A model generated the notes under the pieces. That model did not search any database. It was given only the letters and a program-made list of their open reading frames with translations, and was not told where the DNA came from. Source: Bacillota bacterium (GTDB taxonomy: Bacteria > Bacillota > Limnochordia > Limnochordales > DUMU01). Taken from it: a stretch of 63,067 bases of DNA. The translations under genes were made by a program, and so were the position numbers. This document shows positions 40,238 to 49,077 of the stretch, one piece after another; within the stretch, counting starts at the first letter, position 1, and the number at the start of each line of letters is the position of its first letter. The DNA is taken from NCBI GenBank assembly GCA_012839805.1, contig DUMU01000032.1:1-63067 (forward strand), in the 5' to 3' direction.

Positions 40238-41110
40238 TCATCCGGCCCGTTCGGGCCGGGCAAGCCCGAGCCGCAGGAAAACCCAGGGGGCTCCCAGCGT
40301 AACCCAGGCCGAAAGCACCGCGTAACCGAAAAGGGCAGCCCAGCCCCCCGGCAAGAGCGTGCGGCGAAGCACGTACAGGGGGACGAAGACGGCTATGCCT
40401 AGTAGCCCCTTCACAAGCTGCGCCCAAAGCGGGGCCCGCGGTGAGTAATCGAGCTTTTCGAGCGCATAGAGGTCGGTGACGAGAAGCCCCAGAAGAAAGC
40501 CCAGGACCTGTTCGTCGCCGGAACGACGGGAAATAGCATAGAGGGCGAGGGGAACGGCCACCGCAAGAACCAGCTTGACCGAACGCGGCCAGCTGCCTCC
40601 CCACCCCTGTCGAAACCCGGTCACGAAGACGGCCAGCAAAACCAGGCCGATTCCGTAACCCCCCAGCACGTCTCCGAGGAAGTGAGCGCCCAGGTAAAGA
40701 CGGGAAAGGCCGATGAGAAAAATCAAGAAGGCGGCGGCCGTCCATGCCGCCCGCCGCCCCCGGTACTGCCAGCCTAAATACCCCCAAAGGGTCATCGCCC
40801 CCTGGGCATGGCCGGAGGGAAAGCCGGGCGAGGTTTCGTGGACGAGCACCCTTACCCCCTGCGCTGCCGCGGGCCGGGGCAGGCCGAACCATTCTTTAGC
40901 GAAACCGTTGATCCACATGGAGGTGAGGAAGAGAAACATCAGGTTGTGTCCCTGGCGCCGGTCTATACACCAGTAGACCGCCGGGATGATCAGCATGTAA
41001 AATGCTGCCGTTCCCAGACTGGTGACCAGTCCCATGAAACGATCGAGAAAGGGGCTCGAAAAACCCTGTAACCAGATATTCACGCCCGGGTCAAATAGGA
41101 CCCCGTCCAC
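40238..41110 (-). CDS. PAP2-family membrane phosphatase
   Basis: A 290-residue membrane protein with about six to seven hydrophobic segments. The three phosphatase motifs are complete: KEWFGLPRP (KX6RP), PSGH, and SRLYLGAHFLGD (SRX5HX3D). Such proteins dephosphorylate lipid phosphates such as undecaprenyl pyrophosphate or phosphatidic acid at the membrane surface. Its GTG start directly abuts the stop of the upstream Smr-like gene, so they are an operon. The 3' end includes a CCGGCCCG/CGGGCCGG hairpin (40242-40259) facing the proS stop, which may be a shared terminator. Confidence 0.88.
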   Translation of the reverse strand: MDGVLFDPGVNIWLQGFSSPFLDRFMGLVTSLGTAAFYMLIIPAVYWCIDRRQGHNLMFLFLTSMWINGFAKEWFGLPRPAAAQGVRVLVHETSPGFPSGHAQGAMTLWGYLGWQYRGRRAAWTAAAFLIFLIGLSRLYLGAHFLGDVLGGYGIGLVLLAVFVTGFRQGWGGSWPRSVKLVLAVAVPLALYAISRRSGDEQVLGFLLGLLVTDLYALEKLDYSPRAPLWAQLVKGLLGIAVFVPLYVLRRTLLPGGWAALFGYAVLSAWVTLGAPWVFLRLGLARPERAG

Positions 41111-41695
41111 TTACTCATCCCAACCTCTCCGGCGGCTACTTTTGTGCCTGCGAACCGCTTTCCGGTCAAGACGCGCCAGCCGTTCTTCCTCTTCGTCCTC
41201 TATTTCATCATACTTACCGTACTCACCGTATTTTTCCTCTAGCATCCGGCGTTCTTCGTCATCGTCATTGTCCATGTCCGGGCGCCCACGGTCCCCATGA
41301 CCGTAAGGAGACGGGCCACCTTTTGTCCCGCTCGGGCGGCGAGCCCCATGCATCATACCCTCAAGGATGCTCTTGGTATCACCACTCATCGACTTCAGTA
41401 CCACCACCGTCTCTCCTGGGTTCACGGAAGTAAAAGGACTACCGGTTTCCCCCGGGTAAACCCGGAAGACGTACTGCCGGGCAAAATCCGAAGAACGCAC
41501 GAAACTTCGCACGAATTCTTTTATGAGCGGGGCCCCTGCACTCCCCAATCCCTGCCCGTGAACGATCACGTTGATGAGTTCACCATTCTGATACGAACGG
41601 GTCAGTTCGCGCACCAGTTTCTCCCTGGCTTCCTGGAGCGGCAGGTGGCGCAGGTAGATATGCCGCATGGGGACCGATGGCCGGTTCATTCTCAC
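41111..41695 (-). CDS. Smr-like domain protein with an acidic tail
   Basis: A 194-residue protein. Residues ~12-100 resemble a Smr domain: YLRHLPLQEAREKLVRELTR, then VIVHGQGLGSAGAPLIKEFV, which has the HGxG motif, and ending in NPGETVVVL. Smr domains bind or cut nucleic acids. The remainder (~115-194) is disordered, with a Gly/Pro-rich stretch, an acidic run and a basic end (RKAVRRHKSSRRR). The start is uncertain since no strong ribosome-binding site stands before 41695. It is coupled to a PAP2 phosphatase, and I know of no functional link between the two. Confidence 0.6.
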   Translation of the reverse strand: MRMNRPSVPMRHIYLRHLPLQEAREKLVRELTRSYQNGELINVIVHGQGLGSAGAPLIKEFVRSFVRSSDFARQYVFRVYPGETGSPFTSVNPGETVVVLKSMSGDTKSILEGMMHGARRPSGTKGGPSPYGHGDRGRPDMDNDDDEERRMLEEKYGEYGKYDEIEDEEEERLARLDRKAVRRHKSSRRRGWDE

Positions 41696-41842
41696 TCACC
41701 CGAATCGGCAATATGCCTCATACTCTGATACGGCCGATTTTCCGTTTTCCCTGCCGGTCGCGGCGACAAACTGCGCCTATCGCCAGCGCAGGAAAGCCCG
41801 TCGCCAAAGCGAAGTCCTCTGGCGAAGGGAGAGAGCCACCTC

Positions 41843-42925
41843 ATGTCCAGCACTTCCCAGGTGCGGTTGATCGAAGCCGGACCGGTAAGCCCGGTAACCC
41901 TGGTCGTCATGTCCGACCCCGCCCACGGCATCGAGGCTACCGTTGCCCCTGCCGCAGGAGGGGAGATCAGCAGCCTCAAGTGGCAGGGGCAGGAGTTGCT
42001 CTATCGGGCCAACCTCTTCGAGGATCCGGGCGCCGGCGGCTGGAGGGGTCGTGCCCCCCTGCTCTGGCCGGCCGTAGGGCGCGGCTACGGCCCGAACCGG
42101 CGTCATCAGGTCCTGGTCGGAGGAGCCGATCCCAACCAGGGATCGTTCTGGTATAAGGGCGTCGAGTGGCCCATGCCGATCCACGGCTTTGCTTTCCGGA
42201 GGTCGTGGGCCGTGATCGAGCTGGGTGGCGAGCCCCGCCCCTGGGTTTGGCTGCGCCTTCGTTCCGACGAGGAAACCCGGCGTTATTACCCCTTCGACTT
42301 CGTCCTCGAAGTCGTTCACGAACTCCGGCCGGGGGCTTTGCGGTCCACTTACCGGGTGCAAGCCCGAAGCGACGGGTTGATCTGTTCGTTTGGCAATCAT
42401 CTGACCCTGGCTCTACCAGGAGACGAGAATGCTTTCGATCAAACTACCGTGAAGGTCAGCTCTCCCGCCGCCCACCTGCTCGAGCTGTACCCCCCCGGGT
42501 TGGTAACCGGCATCTCTCGCCCCATTCCCGACCTCAGCCGGGGTGGCGTCCGGTTGGCCGATCCGGCCTACCTCGACGCGGTGGTAGGCGGGTTCACTTC
42601 CGCCCCGGCCCGTCTGGAAGTGCGGCACCCTGAGCTCCCGCCCATCGTTGTCTCCCAGTGGGGAAGACGGCTGGCCGAGCCTGCCCCGCGGCCGCCGGCT
42701 TACGAGTCCGGGCCGGTCGAAGATGACCCCTTCGGCCTGAGCCCCGCCCACTACCACTTCGTACTCTGGGGTAGCCGGACGCAGCGCTTTTTCTGCCCCG
42801 AACCCTGGTACGGCCTGCCCGACTCGCTGAACCGCCGGGACGGCATCATCCTTCTCGGCGCCGGCGAGAGTGCCGAATGGGTGATGGAAGTCCGGGTCGG
42901 CGGAGAGATGGAGCTGCCATCCTAG
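41843..42925 (+). CDS. Aldose 1-epimerase (galactose mutarotase-like) family protein
   Basis: A 360-residue protein with the beta-sandwich pattern of aldose epimerases. AHGIEATVAPAAGGEISSLK opens the fold. GRAPLLWPAVGRGYGPN, the conserved HGFAFRRSW with a catalytic-type His, and a late acidic GESAEWVMEV follow. The family interconverts alpha and beta anomers of hexoses or related sugars. ATG41843 is preceded by GGGAGAG. It is convergent with the SBP gene and is not in an operon. Confidence 0.82.
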   Translation: MSSTSQVRLIEAGPVSPVTLVVMSDPAHGIEATVAPAAGGEISSLKWQGQELLYRANLFEDPGAGGWRGRAPLLWPAVGRGYGPNRRHQVLVGGADPNQGSFWYKGVEWPMPIHGFAFRRSWAVIELGGEPRPWVWLRLRSDEETRRYYPFDFVLEVVHELRPGALRSTYRVQARSDGLICSFGNHLTLALPGDENAFDQTTVKVSSPAAHLLELYPPGLVTGISRPIPDLSRGGVRLADPAYLDAVVGGFTSAPARLEVRHPELPPIVVSQWGRRLAEPAPRPPAYESGPVEDDPFGLSPAHYHFVLWGSRTQRFFCPEPWYGLPDSLNRRDGIILLGAGESAEWVMEVRVGGEMELPS

Positions 42926-42995
42926 GTTTGGAGATGCCGTCCCAGGTTTTGCCCGGCCAGTTTCAGGTGCTCCGAGAGCCGGAAGTAAGCAACGA

Positions 42996-43023
42996 GCGGG
43001 GCTCCGGTAGAAGGGAGCCCCGC
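42996..43023. terminator. Perfect 10-bp hairpin between convergent genes
   Basis: GCGGGGCTCC (42996-43005) and its exact complement (43014-43023) enclose an eight-base loop. It sits between the epimerase stop (42925) and the SBP stop (43113), so it can serve both directions, but there is no T-run. Confidence 0.5.
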
Positions 43024-43112
43024 CCGGCTCGGGCCGTCGCCTGCAGCCACCAAGGTCTTACCCGCGTGAACCAACCACTCGGGAGAAACCCAGGCCCAGG
43101 TAAAGGGCACGA

Positions 43113-44498
43113 TCACCGTTTGGTCTGCTGCGCACGGGTCCTCCAGTACTGATCGAGCTGGTTTTGAACTGCCGTCCCCACCCGGTTGGCGGCATCGGTC
43201 GGAGATACCGTGCCCGAGCACAGTCCCCATAACCCGTTCATCACCGCGTCGGTCAGCTGGCGAACGATCGGCAAAGCGGGTAGCGGCCGATCAGTCTCCA
43301 TCGCCCGCAGGATCTTGTCGAAGTTGGGGTTTAGTTTTCGGTAATCAGGATTCTCGTTGAACTTGCGTACCGGTGAAGGACGACCCTGAAGGAAAGAGAA
43401 CACACCCGTGCCCCGCACGTCCGTGGTCAGGAACTTGATCCAAAGCCAGGCTGCTTCTTCCTTCTCCTTGGGGAGCCCTTTGGGTATCACGTATCCCCAG
43501 CCGAAACCCCGGGCCGCCACCCCGGTCGAGCGGGCCTTGGGGTTTCTGTCGTTATACGGAATCAGACCGACACCCCACCGCAACGCCCTTTTCTGCTTCA
43601 TCGCGTCGATGATCAGGTTGAGCACGCTGACGTTCTCAAAGAGGACGATCTCCTTACCGCTCATCCAGGCCGCCCCTACCGTGGGGTTATGCCGGCTGAC
43701 GAACGCGTCCGCCTTCCCGCCCTGGTTTATCTTGGTGGCATACTCGTGTATGAAGTTCATGGCCTGCAGAGACTCCTGGCTGTCGATCGCCTGCCGGCGC
43801 AAATCCTTGCTGACGATGTCCCCGTTGTTGCTGAAAAGGAAGTCCAGATAGATATGGGGGGCCATGCGGCTGAAGAGCTGGGTGATCTCCCCCTGAGAGT
43901 CGGTACGAGTCAGTTTCTTGCCGATTTCCATGAAACTGGACCACGTTTCCGGTGGGTTTTCGGGGTCGAGCCCGGCCTCCTCGAACGCTTCTTTGTTGTA
44001 GAAGTAGAAGTCATCGTTGGCGGTTACCGTCGGCAAGGGCAAGGTCCACAATTCGCCTTCGTAGCGAAAAGCTTCGACCTCGGCCGGGTAGAACATGGAA
44101 AGGTCTACTTTATCCCGCTTTACGTACTCGGTGATGGGTATGATTGCTCCGAGGTCGGCCAGGGCCAGAACCTCGGCCCGTGGAGCCATGACTACCTCTG
44201 GAGCTATGCCCGCGGCGAAAGCAGAAATGATCCTGGCGGTGAAGCCCTCCCAGCCCTGGATCTTGCTATCGATCTTGATCCAGGGATACTCCTTCTCGAA
44301 GTTGGCAATGACCTGTTTCATGTACGCCTCTCGGACTCCATCCCACCAGTTCCAAAAGGTAATGGTCACCGGTTTGCGCTCACTCGTCGCCGCCGCTGCC
44401 GTCCCTCCCAACCAGACCTGGCCAAGGACAGCGAAAACCAGCAGTCCTGCCACAACCGTCAAACCCAACCCCGCGCGAACCCGGCGCGACTTGCTCAT
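43113..44498 (-). CDS. Family 1 extracellular sugar-binding protein downstream of the thiamine transporter
   Basis: A 461-residue secreted SBP. Signal (VRAGLGLTVVAGLLVFAVLG) and a start of the mature protein at KPVTITFWNWWDGVREAY. GIAPEVVMAPRAEVLALADL, FRYEGELWTLPLPTVTANDD and FYFYNKEAFEEAGLDPENPP are family landmarks. ATG44498 follows AAGGAGGCAAGAAAG. It is 61 bp after thiQ in the same direction, so it could be cotranscribed, yet it resembles sugar SBPs and not ThiB. No sugar permease is adjacent. Confidence 0.87.
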   Translation of the reverse strand: MSKSRRVRAGLGLTVVAGLLVFAVLGQVWLGGTAAAATSERKPVTITFWNWWDGVREAYMKQVIANFEKEYPWIKIDSKIQGWEGFTARIISAFAAGIAPEVVMAPRAEVLALADLGAIIPITEYVKRDKVDLSMFYPAEVEAFRYEGELWTLPLPTVTANDDFYFYNKEAFEEAGLDPENPPETWSSFMEIGKKLTRTDSQGEITQLFSRMAPHIYLDFLFSNNGDIVSKDLRRQAIDSQESLQAMNFIHEYATKINQGGKADAFVSRHNPTVGAAWMSGKEIVLFENVSVLNLIIDAMKQKRALRWGVGLIPYNDRNPKARSTGVAARGFGWGYVIPKGLPKEKEEAAWLWIKFLTTDVRGTGVFSFLQGRPSPVRKFNENPDYRKLNPNFDKILRAMETDRPLPALPIVRQLTDAVMNGLWGLCSGTVSPTDAANRVGTAVQNQLDQYWRTRAQQTKR

Positions 44499-44559
44499 CT
44501 TTCTTGCCTCCTTGGGGACTACCCCGCCTGGGTTATTCGTGCTGTAGGAGCTGCTTTCC

Positions 44560-45741
44560 CTAGTTCGCCGCCGGCGCGGTGTTTCCTTCCGATGGCCCGG
44601 CGGTGGTGCAGAAGTCTTCCGACGGCGTTCGGGCGGCCCCAAAGTTTTCCAACAGCCGGCCGGTGGCCGAAAAGAGTGGGGCCGGCGTGCTTGCAGACCG
44701 GTCGGCCAGTTCAACTACCACATGCTCCGCGGCCAATAGGCGTACCACTCTACCCGGGACGAGCTCCCGATTCCCGGGCAGAAGACTAAAAAGGATAACC
44801 CCCTGCCAGTCCAGGGCCACACGGGAAAAGGGCCCCATATACTCGCACCCGGCCACCGTGGCCACCAACCGTCCGGAGAGGAGCAGGTGGAGGGGCGGTC
44901 CGGGAACGCGGTTTTGGCTGAGATCGGGAGGCTGGCCAGGAGTAGTGCCGGAGGGCGAGCCAGGGGCGTCGATCTCCTCCAACACCAGGTTTTCCGGCCG
45001 CACCAGATAGACCCGGTCGGGGTCGGTCTCGTCCGAGAAAAAGTTGGCATCACCGACAAAGGTGGCCACGAAGATCGTCGCCGGGCGTTCGTAGATCTCC
45101 CGGGGTGTCCCTACCTGCTCGAGCCGCCCCGCGTTCATGACCGCGACCCGATCGGAGATGGACAGGGCCTCCGCCTGGTCGTGGGTCACGTAAACCATGG
45201 TAATGCCCAGTTGCTGCTGGAGGCGGCGGATTTCGGTGCGCAGCCGCTCCCGGAGCCTGGCATCCAGGGCGGAGAGCGGTTCGTCGAGCAGGAGCGCCCG
45301 CGGCTCCGGGGCGAGGGCCCGGGCGATGGCCACCCGCTGCTGTTCCCCGGCCGAGAGCTCGGCCGGCCACCGCCGCTCGTACCCGGGAAGGCCCACAAGT
45401 CTCAGGAGTTCTCCCACCCGGGTCCGGGCTTTCCGCCGGTCGCGCCAGCCGTAGGCGATATTCTGGTAAACATTCATGTGCGGAAACAGCGCGTAGTTCT
45501 GAAAGACGAGCCCGACCCGGCGCCGCTCCGGCGGCCAGCCGGTCACCTCCTCCCCATCGAAACGGACGGCCCCGGTATCGGGTGTCTCCAGCCCCGCCAC
45601 GATCCGCAGCAACGTGGTCTTACCGCAACCGGAGGGGCCCAGAAGGGTAAGCAGTTCACCATGGTGAACTTGCAGCCCTACCCGATCTAACGCAGCTGTC
45701 TCTCCGAAGTGCTTACTTATTCCCTCGAGCACGATCTCCAT
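44560..45741 (-). CDS. thiQ: ABC transporter ATPase of the thiamine/iron type
   Basis: A 393-residue ATPase for the permease and ThiB-like protein encoded upstream. Walker A GPSGCGKTT at ~35-43, the Q-loop in VFQNYALFPHMNV, signature LSAGEQQR, Walker B ALLLDEPLSALD, and switch His in VTHDQAEALS. A regulatory-type C-terminal domain follows, making it longer than the ~230-residue ThiQ of E. coli and more like Fbp/Pot ATPases. It has a Pro/Ser-rich loop (~PGSPSGTTPGQPPDLSQ). Thiamine assignment rests on the operon and riboswitch. A perfect palindrome GTTCACCATGGTGAAC occurs inside it at 45654-45669. Confidence 0.85.
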   Translation of the reverse strand: MEIVLEGISKHFGETAALDRVGLQVHHGELLTLLGPSGCGKTTLLRIVAGLETPDTGAVRFDGEEVTGWPPERRRVGLVFQNYALFPHMNVYQNIAYGWRDRRKARTRVGELLRLVGLPGYERRWPAELSAGEQQRVAIARALAPEPRALLLDEPLSALDARLRERLRTEIRRLQQQLGITMVYVTHDQAEALSISDRVAVMNAGRLEQVGTPREIYERPATIFVATFVGDANFFSDETDPDRVYLVRPENLVLEEIDAPGSPSGTTPGQPPDLSQNRVPGPPLHLLLSGRLVATVAGCEYMGPFSRVALDWQGVILFSLLPGNRELVPGRVVRLLAAEHVVVELADRSASTPAPLFSATGRLLENFGAARTPSEDFCTTAGPSEGNTAPAAN

Positions 45742-45787
45742 GACTTTCTATTCCTTTCCGAGTTTCGGGATCCCCGGTGGCCGGCCT

Positions 45788-47656
45788 TCACCACCGTCGC
45801 CCTCCCGCAGCCCCCGCCGCCCGCCTCAGCCAGTAGCGCCCGGCGGCTTCCAGCCCGGTAAAGGAGACGGCGGTGACGACCAGCAGCACTACGGCCATGG
45901 CGCTGGCCCCGCCGAAGTTACGGGCCGCCAGCAGGTGATACAGGGTGACGGGCATGGTGGCGAGCCCCGGGCCGGCCAGCAGGACGGTAGCGCTCACCTC
46001 GGCCAGGCTGAACCCGAAACTGAGCAAAGCGCCGGTGAGCAGTCCCGTGGCGGCGAGCGGCAGTTCCACCCGGAAGAAGGTACGGGCGGCCGAGGCCCCC
46101 AGGGTCCGCGAAACCTCGGGCAGCTGCCGGGAGATCGCCCCCAGGGCCGGGCGCACCGCCCGGATGACGAAAGGGTAGGCCAGCACGCTGTGGGCTGCCA
46201 CGATGGCCCAGCCGGTACCGGACAAAAGCAGCGGGGGGCGGTTAAACGCCTGCAGCACGCCGAAGCCGAAGGCCACCGGCGAGATGGCCAGCGGCAGCAT
46301 GGCCAGGGCTTCCAACGCTGCCAGGCCATGCCCCAACCCCCGCCCCTGACCCTTGCCGCCCGCGCGCCCGTGGCCCTGATCGCTGCCGCCGGCCAGAACC
46401 CGGCTGAGCGGGAGCGCCACCGCCATGGCCACGCCGGTCGTGGCCAGGGCAAAAAGGAGGCTGTTCCTGATTGAAGCGAGAGGAGTGTCGCCGAGGATCG
46501 CGTCGTATTCCGGTGCAAAGACGTAGCGATACCAGCGTAGAGTCCAGCCGCCTTCCCGGGGCAGCTGGAGTGAGTGATAGATGAGCGCTCCCAACGGGCC
46601 CGCATAGAGCACGGTCAGGACCGCGAAGACCAAACCGAGGCCGGCCGCCACCAGCCATTCCCGCCCGCGACGGGGCAAGCGCAGCGGCCGCAGTGGACGC
46701 GGCCGGACCGCGCCGGCAGGGCGCGCGAAGTGCCGCTCGAGCAAGAGGTACCCAAAGGAGAAAAGGAGCGAAACGGCCGTCTCCAGCAGCGCCAGCACCG
46801 TGCCCGTCCGATAGTTCAGCAGCAGTCGAACTTGGGTGTAGATTTCCACCTCGACGGTGGCAAGTCTACCGCCCCCCAGCGTGAGCACGAGAGGAAAACT
46901 CAAGAAACAAAAAATGAACGCCAGGGCTGCCCCCGTGGCCATGCCGGGCACGAGCGCCGGCAGCGTGACCGTCCAGAAGACGCGCCGGGGCGAGGCCCCC
47001 AAGGTGCGTGCTGCCTCCTCCAGCGAAGGGTCGATCGCCTCCCAGGCCGCATGAATGGTACGGACGAGCAGGGGGGCGTTATAGAACGCGTGGGCGAGGA
47101 GAACCCCCGTCAAGGAGTAAAGGATGGGCAATCGAAGACCGAAGAGGGCGTACAGGGCACGGTTCAGGAAACCGTTTTGGCCGAACATGAGCAAGAACCC
47201 GACGGCTACGCTGATGGTGGGCAGAACGAAGGGAACCAGGGTGAGGCTGCGCAGGAGCTCGCGCCCCGGAAAACGATAGGTGCTGAGCAGGTAGGCCAGG
47301 GGAAAGCCAACGGCGACTGAAAGCAGAGTAGAAAGCAGCGCCTGCCCTATGCTGAACTGGAAGACGTCGATGAAGTACGGGTCGGTCAGGACGGAAAGCA
47401 CGGCGGGAGGCAGTAAGGCCTCCCGCGCGATCGCCCAGAGCGGGTAGACGAAGAAGACCGCCAGGAACCCGAGGGGAAGTAGCAGAGCGAGGCGCAGCCA
47501 CGACGCTCGGCAGGGGCCCAACCGGCCCGCGGGCAACCGGCCGGCTACCGGCAGCCGCCTGCCCGCGGGCAGCAGGCCTCGGCCACCCGCCGGCGGTCGA
47601 TTACCCCCCGGCGCTGGTTCGCCCGTCAGCGGCCGGTCCGTATCAGGCTCGCCCAT
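45788..47656 (-). CDS. thiP: Two-domain ABC permease of the thiamine/iron type
   Basis: A 622-residue membrane protein with twelve or so hydrophobic segments in two homologous halves (ThiP/FbpB arrangement). Permease loop signatures: EAARTLGASPRRVFWTVTLP in the first half and EVSRTLGASAARTFFRVELP in the second. It carries substrate through the membrane together with the ATPase. A Gly/Arg/Pro-rich leader (~50 residues) and a Gly/Gln/His-rich loop (DQGHGRAGGKGQGRGLGHG, near 430) are additions to the family. ATG47656 is chosen behind GAGGTGG; it overlaps the end of thiB by 31 bases. The ATPase starts 46 bp after its stop. Confidence 0.87.
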   Translation of the reverse strand: MGEPDTDRPLTGEPAPGGNRPPAGGRGLLPAGRRLPVAGRLPAGRLGPCRASWLRLALLLPLGFLAVFFVYPLWAIAREALLPPAVLSVLTDPYFIDVFQFSIGQALLSTLLSVAVGFPLAYLLSTYRFPGRELLRSLTLVPFVLPTISVAVGFLLMFGQNGFLNRALYALFGLRLPILYSLTGVLLAHAFYNAPLLVRTIHAAWEAIDPSLEEAARTLGASPRRVFWTVTLPALVPGMATGAALAFIFCFLSFPLVLTLGGGRLATVEVEIYTQVRLLLNYRTGTVLALLETAVSLLFSFGYLLLERHFARPAGAVRPRPLRPLRLPRRGREWLVAAGLGLVFAVLTVLYAGPLGALIYHSLQLPREGGWTLRWYRYVFAPEYDAILGDTPLASIRNSLLFALATTGVAMAVALPLSRVLAGGSDQGHGRAGGKGQGRGLGHGLAALEALAMLPLAISPVAFGFGVLQAFNRPPLLLSGTGWAIVAAHSVLAYPFVIRAVRPALGAISRQLPEVSRTLGASAARTFFRVELPLAATGLLTGALLSFGFSLAEVSATVLLAGPGLATMPVTLYHLLAARNFGGASAMAVVLLVVTAVSFTGLEAAGRYWLRRAAGAAGGRRW

Positions 47657-48741
47657 TCCCGGAGCCACCTCTCTCGATTGGCGGCCACCTTATCGGCCGG
47701 AAGGCGCACCGGTTTTGCCGGCACGACCGCGTACCTGGCAAAGTCCGGCGGCAGCGGCGCCCGGCTGTTCGCCGGGAACATCCAGTTCGTGGTCGGGATC
47801 AACGCCTGTACCTCGGGCGAGAGCATCAAGTCTAAGAACGCGTAAGCGAGCCTCTCCTGGTCGGGCCGGCGCCCCCGCACGATGCCCATCAGCTCTATCT
47901 GCTCGTAGCCCTGGTCATCCAGGGTGATGATCCCGTAACGCCGGCTGCCGTAGTTGATCACGCCGTAGGCCAGGTCGGTGGAGTAGCTGACCACGATGGG
48001 GGCCTCGCCGTTCTCGAACATGGAGTAAGCTTCGCTCCAGCCGCCGGCGATGGTGAGGAGATTGGGCTCGAGCCGGCGCCAGTAGTCCAGGTAACCGTCT
48101 TCGCCAAAGCGAGCGATCGTCCAGAGCAGGAAGGCCATGCCCGGAGACGAGGTGACCGGATTGATGGCGATGATCTTGCGACGCCACTCGGGCCTGAGAA
48201 GGTCATCGAAAGTGCGGGGGGCGCGGTCGGGAGCAATCGCCTGGGTGTCGTAGACGAGGGTGATGAAGCCGTGGTCAAACGGGATCAGACACCGGCTCTC
48301 ATCGATGAGCAAGCGGGCCGGAACGTCCTTCAAATGAGGGAGCTTACTATACTCAAGAGGCTGGAACATCTGGTTGGAGAGGGCCAGGGGCAGATCGGAA
48401 TCGGCCAGCCCCACGAACACGTCGGCGGTGGAACGGCCGGCTTTGAGTTCACCCAGGAGCCGGGAGAGCATCTCACCCGAATCGCCGGGGGCGACCCAAA
48501 CGAGGTCGGCATCGTAGGCAGCCTCGAAGCGTTTCTCGATCTCCTTGGCCGGTCCCCAGGATACGAAGCTGTCATAGGTGTAAACCACAAGCCGCGGCCG
48601 TTCGGCCGCCCGGACCGGTTCGGCGTCCCGGCCGCGAAGGGTCACGACCGGCGCCACAACCGAAGCCACGACCAGCCCGAGCACGGCTACCAGCACAGCC
48701 CGGCGAAGCGACCGGCCGGGGCGGGGCCGTACGAACAGCAT
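47626..48741 (-). CDS. thiB: Thiamine-binding ABC transporter SBP (ThiB-like)
   Basis: A 371-residue secreted protein. Signal peptide (RRAVLVAVLGLVVASVVAPV) then RLVVYTYDSFVSWGPAKEIE, which matches the start of ThiB. ADVFVGLADSDLPLALSNQM, CLIPFDHGFITLVYDTQAI and RKIIAINPVTSSPGMAFLLW follow the family. Thiamine, TMP or TPP is the expected ligand. ATG48741 is chosen because AAAGGAGG stands upstream. It is the first gene of the operon and is preceded by a TPP riboswitch and an SD-pairing hairpin, so translation is expected to fall when TPP is abundant. Confidence 0.92.
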   Translation of the reverse strand: MLFVRPRPGRSLRRAVLVAVLGLVVASVVAPVVTLRGRDAEPVRAAERPRLVVYTYDSFVSWGPAKEIEKRFEAAYDADLVWVAPGDSGEMLSRLLGELKAGRSTADVFVGLADSDLPLALSNQMFQPLEYSKLPHLKDVPARLLIDESRCLIPFDHGFITLVYDTQAIAPDRAPRTFDDLLRPEWRRKIIAINPVTSSPGMAFLLWTIARFGEDGYLDYWRRLEPNLLTIAGGWSEAYSMFENGEAPIVVSYSTDLAYGVINYGSRRYGIITLDDQGYEQIELMGIVRGRRPDQERLAYAFLDLMLSPEVQALIPTTNWMFPANSRAPLPPDFARYAVVPAKPVRLPADKVAANRERWLREWASLIRTGR

Positions 48742-48749
48742 AAAAGAAA

Positions 48750-48772
48750 CCTCCTTTCCCGGAGGAAGGAGG
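48750..48772 (-). promoter_or_regulatory. Hairpin that pairs the thiB ribosome-binding site
   Basis: On the minus strand CCTCCTT (48772-48766) can pair with AAGGAGG (48756-48750), which is the thiB ribosome-binding site, across a nine-base loop. The stretch after it is T-rich (TTTCTTTT). This fits an expression platform in which the TPP riboswitch controls access to the ribosome-binding site or termination. Confidence 0.7.
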
Positions 48773-48904
48773 TACGAAGCTGAGCACGCAGGGCTTACCA
48801 CCGGGAACAGGAGCGAACAGGAGCGATGCCACCCGGCTTACGCCAGGTATGATCCGAAGCCGCCCCTGCCCGGCCCAGCCCGAAGCGAAGTCCTGGTCTT
48901 ATTG

Positions 48905-49037
48905 CCCTTTCCCTACGCCGGCATTACCCGGACGATCCCGGCCCGGCCTCTCTGCCTTCGGCCGGGATCACAGGTTCCAAGGGTCGACGGGCTACACCCG
49001 TCCTCTCAGCCCAGTACCTGAGCTCCCCCAGGTTTCT
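48905..49037 (-). promoter_or_regulatory. TPP riboswitch (THI element)
   Basis: Reading the minus strand gives GGGGGAGC, then the conserved CTGAGAGG, GACCCTTGGAACCTG and, after a long P3 stem, GGGTAATGCCGGCGTAGGGA. These are the TPP-binding core sequences in the right order and spacing. The extra arm CCCGGCC...GGCCGGGATC forms the variable P3 region. It lies about 165 bp upstream of thiB. TPP binding should reduce expression of thiBPQ. Confidence 0.95.
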
Positions 49038-49048
49038 TTTTCGCCCTG

Positions 49049-49077
49049 AACATACCAAAGTCGCCCCCGGCAGTCAA
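49049..49077 (-). promoter_or_regulatory. Sigma-A promoter of the thiBPQ operon
   Basis: On the minus strand TTGACT (49077-49072) and TATGTT (49054-49049) are 17 bp apart. The expected start point lies a few bases before the TPP riboswitch. Confidence 0.75.

Noticed and set aside
41777-42400. Minus-strand open frame opposite the epimerase gene
   Set aside because: A shadow of the plus-strand gene that has the epimerase motifs.
45654-45669. Perfect 16-bp palindrome GTTCACCATGGTGAAC as an operator
   Set aside because: It is inside the coding region of the ThiQ-type ATPase and is explained by two copies of the frequent GTTCAC word meeting at an NcoI-like centre.
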